This document shows, piece after piece, positions 32,623-38,322 of a stretch of DNA of 38,322 nucleotides (within the stretch, counting starts at the first letter, position 1; every line of letters starts with the position of its first letter). The position numbers were made by a program, and so were the translations under genes. Origin of the DNA: Lachnospiraceae bacterium (lineage in GTDB: Bacteria; Bacillota; Clostridia; Lachnospirales; Lachnospiraceae); assembly GCA_024696005.1 (NCBI GenBank), contig JAILHF010000045.1, positions 1 to 38,322 of the forward strand. Reading direction: 5' to 3'. Under the pieces are notes generated by a model. The model was not told the DNA's origin, did not search any database, and saw nothing but the letters and a program-made list of their open reading frames with translations.

Positions 32623-34108
32623 GCGATTCGGAAGCCTTCCTCTTTCCATCAAGATCAGCGGTGTCTTCATCCTGGCCAATCTGTTCATCTTCATGGTGGA
32701 CATCCTGCTCCTTTTCGGGATCAACAACATGGCCCTGGAGCTGGAGGAGACCTATCGGGAGAACCGGAAGCTGAACGAGCTGTCGGAAGCCCTCGAGAGC
32801 GTGCAGCGGGCTATGACGGGGTATCTGGATTCCAAGTCCACGGATTCCCTCTCGGATTACTATGTCTGCGAGCGCAACTATGCGGAACTGGCGGGAGCGC
32901 TGGGGACCAGGATCACCAACCGGACCTATGACAGGATCGAGCGCAACATACGGAACATGTCCATGGACTATCTGGACCTGGTGGCAAGTACCATAGAGGC
33001 CAAGCGCGGCAGGAACGTGGAACGCTACCGCGTGCAGTACGAGGAAGCCTCCGAGCAGTACGAGTTCATCCGCGTCTTCATCCGGAACCTGAACGAAGAG
33101 CGTTTTGTCAGCAATTCCGACCGTTATGCCGTGCTTTCCGCCGATTTCCGGAATTTCGAGACCTTTGCCATGGTCGTGATGTTTGCGGTGTTTTTTGCCG
33201 GCGGCTTTGTGATCATCGGTGTCACGCGCATGCTGATCCGGCCGCTGCAGGAACTGGCGGCCAGCGCAGACGAGGTCTCCGGCGGGAACCTGGATGCCAG
33301 CCTTCCGGAGAGCAGCGGCAACGACGAGATCGGAAGACTGACCGCGGCCTTTTCCAAGATGATGGTGAGCATACGCGAATACATCGTAAGGCAGCGGAAG
33401 AGCATGGAAAAGGAAAGACTCATGCAGGAGAAGGAGCTTATGATGGAGACCCATCTGAAGGATGCCCAGCTGAAATACCTGCAGGCGCAGATCAATCCGC
33501 ACTTCCTCTTTAACACCCTGAATGCCGGAGCCCAGCTGGCCATGATGGAAGGGGCCGACAGGACCTATGAATACGTACAGACCGTGGCCGATTTCTTCCG
33601 GTACAACGTGAAAAAACAGGATGTGCCGGTGGGGATTGAAAAAGAAGTCCAACTGGTGGATAATTATATCCGCATCTTAAACGTCCGCTTTTCGGGGGAC
33701 ATCCGCTATGAGAGGCAGATCGATGAGCGGCTGATGAAGGTGAAGATGCCTGCCATGATCCTGCAGCCCATTGTGGAGAATGCCGTAAACCACGGCATCA
33801 GGGAGATGGGCGACCGGGGACGCATCCTGCTCAGGGTATACCGGGACGGGGACCGTGTCTATATCTCAGTCAGGGATAACGGAAAAGGCATGAGCGAGGA
33901 GGATGCCGCCTCCATCATCAGGGGTGAGTGGAGCCATGAGCCCCAGAAGGGGGACTCCAACGGCATCGGGATGGACAATGTGATCGCGCGGCTGAAGCTC
34001 TTCTGCGAGCGGGACGATGTGATCGAGATCAAAAGTGAAGGCGAAGGCCTGGGAACGGAAGTCATCATCAACATTCCGTACACCGCGGCTGACGGACAAG
34101 AGGGATAA
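32615..34108 (+). CDS. LytS/YesM-type sensor histidine kinase
   Basis: 497 aa from GTG 32615 (GGGAGG at 32601-32606). Helix 1 is ISGVFILANLFIFMVDILLLFG, an extracytoplasmic helical domain covers about 45-190, helix 2 is FAMVVMFAVFFAGGFVIIGV, then HAMP, a short coiled coil and a His_kinase domain (PF06580 type). The phospho-acceptor is His296 in QAQINPHFLFNTL, and the ATP site has ENAVNHGI and DNGKGM. The start lies within the last codons of the binding-protein gene, implying coupled production. Confidence 0.9.
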   Translation: MSKRFGSLPLSIKISGVFILANLFIFMVDILLLFGINNMALELEETYRENRKLNELSEALESVQRAMTGYLDSKSTDSLSDYYVCERNYAELAGALGTRITNRTYDRIERNIRNMSMDYLDLVASTIEAKRGRNVERYRVQYEEASEQYEFIRVFIRNLNEERFVSNSDRYAVLSADFRNFETFAMVVMFAVFFAGGFVIIGVTRMLIRPLQELAASADEVSGGNLDASLPESSGNDEIGRLTAAFSKMMVSIREYIVRQRKSMEKERLMQEKELMMETHLKDAQLKYLQAQINPHFLFNTLNAGAQLAMMEGADRTYEYVQTVADFFRYNVKKQDVPVGIEKEVQLVDNYIRILNVRFSGDIRYERQIDERLMKVKMPAMILQPIVENAVNHGIREMGDRGRILLRVYRDGDRVYISVRDNGKGMSEEDAASIIRGEWSHEPQKGDSNGIGMDNVIARLKLFCERDDVIEIKSEGEGLGTEVIINIPYTAADGQEG

Positions 34109-34111
34109 GGA

Positions 34112-35707
34112 ATGTACAGGATCATGCTGGCGGATGACGAGGGCATCGTCATCGATTCCATGAAATTCATCATCGAGAAGGAATTCGGCGATCTCTGCGA
34201 GGTGGAATATGCCAAGACTGGCAGGGCGGTCATTGAGCTGGCAGAACGCTTCCGCCCGGACATCGCCGTGATGGACATCCAGATGCCGGGGATCAACGGC
34301 ATCGAAGCCATGAAGGAGATACGGGCTTTTTCGGCGAATACGGAATTCATCGTCATGAGTGCCTACGATAAATTCGACTATGCCCAGGAAGCGATCAAGC
34401 TGGGGGTGCTGGAATACATCAACAAGCCCATGGAAAAGACCAAGTTCGTGATGGCGCTGAAAAAGGCCATGGAGCTGATCGAGAACAAGCGCAGGAAACG
34501 CAGCGACGACCTCCTGGTGAAGGAAAAGCTGGAAAGCGTGGAGCCTATCATCGAGAACGGGCTGATCTATAACATCCTGTTCCAGGAGCATTTCGAAGAG
34601 GATATCGACACCTACAAGACCATCCTGGGCGTGGAGACGGATTTTGCCTACATGATGTGCGTGGTCTGCGGGGACGCCCAGGAGGGCAGCCACATGACCA
34701 ACGCCGTGGGCAGTTCTGTCAAGATCTCGAAGCATTATACCGAAGTGCGTGCGGGGCTCAAGGAATTCTTTGACTGCAAGATCGGCGCCGTGATGGCGAA
34801 CAAGATCGCCGTGCTGGTGCCTTTCGGCGACCGGGACATGGACTACAATGCCCGCATCGAGCTGATCGACCGGGGCCGGGAGATGGTGCGCTATCTGAGG
34901 AGGCGCTTTGACATCAGCTTCCGCCTGGGCATCGGCGGGGTGCGGCCCTTAAGACAGCTGGCGGAATCCTACCAGGAGGCGGTGAACGCTCTTCTGGCAA
35001 CGACCGGCCAGGTGGCCCATGTGGATGACCTGCCCATCGGTTGCGATTACGAAAAGGACTACCCCGTGGACATGGAAAAGAAGCTCTTCGAGAGCGTGCA
35101 GAGGGGGGATTTCAACGAGGCGGCTCTTCATGCGGTAAGCTTCATCGAATGGATGAACGGCTTTGACGGCGGAAACATCATGGCGATACGCTTAAAGCTT
35201 CTGGAGTTTGTGCTCTGGGCCGAGCGCCTGGCCTATGAGAACGGCGGCATGACCTACCGCTTCGGGGCAAGGGATTCCTATCTGCCGGAGATCATGGAGC
35301 TTTCGGGGAAGGAGGAGCTGCAGGAATGGTTCCTCGGCAAGATCAAGCTGGCCTGCCAGAACATCGGGAGCAAGCGGCAGGAACGCTCCACCGACACCAT
35401 AAAGCTCGCCAAGGAGTACATCGGCGATAATTTTGCAAGGGACATCTCCCTGGATGATGTCTCGAGAGCGGTCAACATCTCGCCTTACTATTTCAGCAAG
35501 CTGTTCAAGGAGGCCACGGGGGAGAATTTCATCGAATACCTGACCAACATCCGCATCGAGAAGGCCAAGGAGCTTCTCACGGGAGGGGATCTTTCCATGA
35601 AGGAGATCTGTTCCATGTGCGGGTACCAGGATCCCAATTATTTCAGCCGTACCTTCAAGAAGAATGTGGGGCTCACCCCCACGGAGTATAAGGAGAAACA
35701 TGCGTAA
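34112..35707 (+). CDS. YesN/AraC-type response regulator
   Basis: 531 aa. Receiver domain at 1-120 with the phospho-acceptor Asp55 in VMDIQMPGING, Lys in YINKPMEK, and the early acidic pair in ADDEG. A middle region (about 135-400) has the size of the YesN linker domain. The C-terminal 100 residues are two AraC-type helix-turn-helix motifs (ISLDDVSRAVNISPYYFSKLFKEATG, and MKEICSMCGYQDPNYFSRTFKKNVGLTPTEYK). It starts 3 bases after the kinase stop and overlaps the next gene by 8. The sugar importer at 36949 is the obvious target. Confidence 0.92.
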   Translation: MYRIMLADDEGIVIDSMKFIIEKEFGDLCEVEYAKTGRAVIELAERFRPDIAVMDIQMPGINGIEAMKEIRAFSANTEFIVMSAYDKFDYAQEAIKLGVLEYINKPMEKTKFVMALKKAMELIENKRRKRSDDLLVKEKLESVEPIIENGLIYNILFQEHFEEDIDTYKTILGVETDFAYMMCVVCGDAQEGSHMTNAVGSSVKISKHYTEVRAGLKEFFDCKIGAVMANKIAVLVPFGDRDMDYNARIELIDRGREMVRYLRRRFDISFRLGIGGVRPLRQLAESYQEAVNALLATTGQVAHVDDLPIGCDYEKDYPVDMEKKLFESVQRGDFNEAALHAVSFIEWMNGFDGGNIMAIRLKLLEFVLWAERLAYENGGMTYRFGARDSYLPEIMELSGKEELQEWFLGKIKLACQNIGSKRQERSTDTIKLAKEYIGDNFARDISLDDVSRAVNISPYYFSKLFKEATGENFIEYLTNIRIEKAKELLTGGDLSMKEICSMCGYQDPNYFSRTFKKNVGLTPTEYKEKHA

Positions 35708-36746
35708 GAATAAGATCGTCATCATGATCGCTTCGGCGCTTCTTGCGCTGACCTGCCTTTCGGGCTGCAACAGCGAAGCAAACGACGGGGCGGCGCCCGG
35801 CGTGCAGGAGGAGGACAAGCTCACCATCGGCATGAGCTTTGACTCTTTCGTGATCGAGCGCTGGCAGCGCGACCGCGACGTTTTTGTGCAGGCGGCCAAG
35901 GAGCTGGGGGCGGAGGTCAATGTACAGAACGCCAACGGGGATGTGGAGGAGCAGAAACGCCAGATCGAATACTTCGTCGACAAGAAGGTCGACGCCATCG
36001 TGATCGTCTGCATCGATTCGGACGGCCTTGCCGAGCCGATCAAACGGGCGAAGGATGCGGGGATCAAAGTGATCGCCTATGACCGCCTGATCAACAATGC
36101 GGACATCGATCTGTACATTTCCTTTGATAACGAGATGGTGGGAACCCTCATGGGGCAGAGCCTGATCTCCAACGGCCTTTCCGGCGGAAGGGTGATCATG
36201 GTGGGCGGATCCCCGGCGGATAACAATGTATCCCTGGTCGAGGGCGCTTTTGAGAGGGTGATGGAGCTGAACAATGTCACCATCGCCGGAAGGGTCCACT
36301 GCGACGGCTGGAGAGCGGAGCTGGCATCCGAGTACATCTATGCGCACAGGGAGCTGGTGGAAAGCTGCGATGCCATCATGTGCGGAAATGACAATGTGGC
36401 CAGCCAGGTGGTGAATGCACTGGCGGTACAGCGCCTGGCGGGAAAGATGCTGGTGACCGGCCAGGATGCGGATCTGGAGGCCTGTCAGAGGATCGCGGAG
36501 GGAACGCAGCTCATGACCGTGTACAAGCCCGTGGAAAAGCTGGCTCGCAGGGCGGCGGAGTGCGCGGTCGAGCTTTCGGAGGGAGGAACGGTGACAGGGG
36601 ATGATGTCGGGACGGTCTTTAACGGAAAAGAGGACGTGCCCTATGTAAAGCTGGAACCGGTCATGGTGATCCGCGAGAACATGGACGAGATCATCATAGA
36701 CAGCGGATTTCATACGAGAGAAGAGGTTTATCTGAACATCAAGTGA
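35700..36746 (+). CDS. XylF-like sugar-binding lipoprotein
   Basis: 348 aa from ATG 35700 with AAGGAG immediately upstream, inside the regulator gene. The signal peptide ends in LSGC, so it is a lipoprotein. The mature part matches XylF/D-xylose-binding proteins: MSFDSFVIERWQRDRDVFV, EEQKRQIEYFVDKKVDAIVIV, IKVIAYDRLINNADIDLYISFDNEMVG and TGQDADLEACQRI. It is the last gene of the sensor operon (a terminator follows) and has no ABC partner of its own, so it may serve as a second signal input or lend ligand to the downstream importer. Confidence 0.82.
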   Translation: MRKNKIVIMIASALLALTCLSGCNSEANDGAAPGVQEEDKLTIGMSFDSFVIERWQRDRDVFVQAAKELGAEVNVQNANGDVEEQKRQIEYFVDKKVDAIVIVCIDSDGLAEPIKRAKDAGIKVIAYDRLINNADIDLYISFDNEMVGTLMGQSLISNGLSGGRVIMVGGSPADNNVSLVEGAFERVMELNNVTIAGRVHCDGWRAELASEYIYAHRELVESCDAIMCGNDNVASQVVNALAVQRLAGKMLVTGQDADLEACQRIAEGTQLMTVYKPVEKLARRAAECAVELSEGGTVTGDDVGTVFNGKEDVPYVKLEPVMVIRENMDEIIIDSGFHTREEVYLNIK

Positions 36747-36773
36747 CATTTTCTTACTTTTTTTGTTTTCCCG

Positions 36774-36813
36774 CCCCGTGCCATGGCAAAAAAATGCTGG
36801 TACGGGGTTTTTT
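36774..36813 (+). terminator. Terminator of the sugar-sensing operon
   Basis: CCCCGTGCCA (36774-36783) pairs with TGGTACGGGG (36798-36807) with one G-T pair, followed by TTTTTT (36808-36813). Confidence 0.85.
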
Positions 36814-36826
36814 GGTGCGAAAAAGG

Positions 36827-36880
36827 AAACAAGAAAGTGAAGCAAATCGCAAACAACTACTAAATATGCTGTGTTAATAT
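36827..36880 (+). promoter_or_regulatory. Promoter region of the sugar importer with possible activator half-sites
   Basis: TGTTAATAT (36872-36880) is an extended -10 and no -35 box is recognisable at the proper distance. AAACAA occurs at 36827-36832 and again at 36851-36856; the second copy covers the missing -35. Direct repeats there fit an AraC-type activator such as the adjacent response regulator, but the half-sites are short and the assignment is tentative. The leader to ATG 36949 is about 60 nt and ends in GGGAGG. Confidence 0.35.
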
Positions 36881-36948
36881 GAGCACTGTAAGGAGGCGGA
36901 AAGCTTCCGTAAACCTATAACCACCATTGAAAAGGGAGGAAAGTACAA

Positions 36949-38142
36949 ATGAAAATGAAGAGACTTGCAAAAACACTCTTGGGCGCAACTCTCGCGGTTT
37001 CCATGCTGGCAGGCTGCACCAGCGGCACCACGCCCGCAGCTGACAGCGGCACCACCGATACCGCTACCACCACCACGACCACCACGACCGATACCGGTTC
37101 CACCGACACCGGCTCTACCGATACCGGATCGACCGATACCAGCACCCCGGATCCCAACGTAGGCGAAGGCAAGAAGGTTGGTGTGTCCATGCCTACCAAG
37201 GACCTGCAGAGATGGAATCAGGACGGCGCTAACATGGAGAAGGAGCTGAAGGCAGCAGGCTACGATGTAGATCTGCAGTATGCAGCCAACGATGTTCAGC
37301 AGCAGCTGTCCCAGATCGAGAACATGATCGCCGGCGGATGTGACGTACTGGTCATCGCCGCTATCGAAGGTTCTTCCCTCGGTGAAGCTTTGGACATGGC
37401 TAAGGAGAACGAGATCCCGGTCATCGCTTACGACCGTCTGCTCATGAACTCCGATGCGGTTTCCTACTACGCAACCTTCGATAATTACAAGGTTGGTACC
37501 GTGCAGGGCACCTATGTTAAGGAGCAGCTGGATCTGGACAACGCAGCAGGACCTTTCAACATCGAGTTCACCGCAGGTGACCCCGGCGACAACAACGCAG
37601 GTTACTTCTTCAACGGTGCTTATGATGTGCTGAAGGAGTACATTGAGAGCGGCAAGCTGGTAGTCGTATCCGGCCAGAAGACCTTCGAAGAAGTTGCTAC
37701 CCCGACCTGGGCAACCGATAAGGCACAGTCCAGAGCCGAGAACATCATCGGTTCCTTCTATGCAAACACCGACATCGATGTATGGCTTTGCTCCAACGAC
37801 TCCACCGCACTGGGCGTAGAGAACGCTCTGGCAAACAACTACACCGGCAAATATCCCATCATCACCGGTCAGGACTGCGATATTGAGAATACCAAGAACA
37901 TGATCGCCGGCAAGCAGAGCATGTCCGTATTCAAGGATACCCGTACCCTGGCAAGCCAGGTGGTGAAGATGACCGGCCAGATCCTTTCCGGCACCACCGT
38001 AGACGTGAACGATACCAGCACCTATAATAATGGCGTGATCACCGTTCCTTCGTTCCTTTGCGAGCCGGTATTCGCAGATGCGAACAACTACAAAGAGATC
38101 CTGATCGATTCCGGTTACTACACCGAAGATCAGCTTAAGTAA
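36949..38142 (+). CDS. chvE: ChvE-like multiple-sugar ABC transporter binding lipoprotein
   Basis: 397 aa. Signal peptide with lipobox LAGC (Cys22), a Thr/Ser/Asp-rich linker (about 25-66, including TDTGS repeats) and a type 1 binding fold: VGVSMPTKDLQRWNQDG, QQQLSQIENMIAGGCDVLVIAAIEGSSL, EIPVIAYDRLLMNSDAVSYYATFDNYKVG and ITGQDCDIENTKNMIAG. Closest in character to ChvE/MmsB-type proteins for hexoses and pentoses. Codon use is more uniform than in its neighbours (many GCA, ACC, GAG), as expected of a highly expressed gene. An importer ATPase gene follows after a hairpin. Confidence 0.88.
   Translation: MKMKRLAKTLLGATLAVSMLAGCTSGTTPAADSGTTDTATTTTTTTTDTGSTDTGSTDTGSTDTSTPDPNVGEGKKVGVSMPTKDLQRWNQDGANMEKELKAAGYDVDLQYAANDVQQQLSQIENMIAGGCDVLVIAAIEGSSLGEALDMAKENEIPVIAYDRLLMNSDAVSYYATFDNYKVGTVQGTYVKEQLDLDNAAGPFNIEFTAGDPGDNNAGYFFNGAYDVLKEYIESGKLVVVSGQKTFEEVATPTWATDKAQSRAENIIGSFYANTDIDVWLCSNDSTALGVENALANNYTGKYPIITGQDCDIENTKNMIAGKQSMSVFKDTRTLASQVVKMTGQILSGTTVDVNDTSTYNNGVITVPSFLCEPVFADANNYKEILIDSGYYTEDQLK
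37087..37143 (+). repeat. 15-bp tandem repeat encoding TDTGS in the lipoprotein linker
   Basis: Units ACC-GAY-ACC-GGN-TCN begin at 37087, 37102 and 37117, with a partial fourth at 37132. They follow a run of threonine codons. The encoded linker is flexible and hydroxyl-rich, separating the lipid anchor from the binding domain. Confidence 0.85.
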
Positions 38143-38168
38143 GACAGGCAAACAGAACATAAACCACT

Positions 38169-38192
38169 GGCAGGCGGGGCAAAACCCGCCTG
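38169..38192 (+). promoter_or_regulatory. Intercistronic hairpin between binding protein and ATPase genes
   Basis: CAGGCGGG (38171-38178) pairs with CCCGCCTG (38185-38192) around a 6-base loop. It has no T run, so it is more likely an mRNA-stabilising or partial-termination element than a full terminator. Confidence 0.6.
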
Positions 38193-38223
38193 CTTACGGG
38201 TAAGGAAAGATTGGAGGGGAACC

Positions 38224-38322
38224 TTGGGCAAGATATTACTTGAAATGAAAAATATTACCAAGACCTTTCCCGGAGTAAAGGCTCTCGACAATGTCAACTT
38301 TCAGGTTGAAGAAGGCGAGATC
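38224..38322 (+). CDS. Sugar ABC transporter ATPase, N-terminal fragment (MglA/GguA type)
   Basis: The first 33 codons of a gene that continues past the window. TTG 38224 follows GGAGGGG (38213-38219). The peptide [33 protein letters not shown] is the canonical start of monosaccharide-importer ATPases just before the Walker A motif. With the ChvE-like protein upstream it defines a carbohydrate uptake (CUT2) operon. Confidence 0.88.
   Translation, partial: MGKILLEMKNITKTFPGVKALDNVNFQVEEGEI

Overview
The window looks like a chromosomal segment of an anaerobic Clostridia, most likely a Lachnospiraceae member with moderately high GC. The evidence is the gene order yicC-remA-gmk-rpoZ-rimO-pgsA-cinA, the BspA-type leucine-rich-repeat surface protein, abundant GGDEF/HD-GYP signalling, and LytS/YesN-type sugar sensing. 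Family names come from reading the translations and motifs; no database search was run.

Layout. (1) 1-640: the end of a phage-type lysis cassette (endolysin C-terminus with an SH3b domain, then a holin-like protein), closed by a strong terminator. (2) 668-830: an apparently non-coding transcription unit with a near-perfect promoter, internal hairpins and a 14-bp terminator stem, a candidate small or cis-regulatory RNA. (3) 871-2376: a diguanylate cyclase gene broken by two in-frame stops and one frameshift, with its promoter and RBS intact. (4) 2408-8133: two secreted proteins, a beta-helix-like lipoprotein and a 1544-aa protein combining BspA-like LRRs, a papain-like cysteine peptidase-like domain, a striking WRCK repeat and adhesin-type repeats. 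(5) 8229-10154: an HD-GYP-related protein on the minus strand, possibly read from a leaderless mRNA. (6) 10248-15576: a compact core operon (yicC, remA, gmk, rpoZ, rimO, pgsA, cinA).

(7) 15581-30290: a cell-surface polysaccharide locus that starts only 4 bases after cinA, where many Firmicutes carry recA. It encodes CDP-glucose formation (rfbF), 4,6-dehydration (rfbG) and 3-deoxygenation (rfbH, with the diagnostic His in place of the PLP Lys and a C-x-C-x7-C cluster motif). It also has a ThDP enzyme and an aldolase fused to an unknown domain, a short-chain reductase/epimerase, a NeuB-like synthase without the usual C-terminal domain, a Wzx flippase, two LicD transferases flanking two cytidylyltransferases, a TupA-like ATP-grasp protein and a membrane GT2. 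The combination suggests a CDP-3,6-dideoxy sugar, possibly carrying a two-carbon or longer branch added by the ThDP enzyme (yersiniose-like logic), on a polymer decorated with phospho-polyol or phosphocholine-like groups. The usual E3 reductase partner of RfbH is not in the window.

(8) 30294-31376: a six-helix membrane diguanylate cyclase on the minus strand. Its promoter is back to back with that of (9), a four-gene sugar-sensing operon: anchored sugar-binding protein, LytS/YesM-type histidine kinase, YesN/AraC-type response regulator and XylF-like lipoprotein, ended by a terminator. (10) 36872-38322: the start of a sugar ABC importer operon (ChvE-like binding protein, then the first 33 codons of the ATPase), probably the target of the sensor operon. 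C-di-GMP signalling genes recur (one broken and one intact GGDEF, one HD-GYP), and the matrix regulator RemA is also present.
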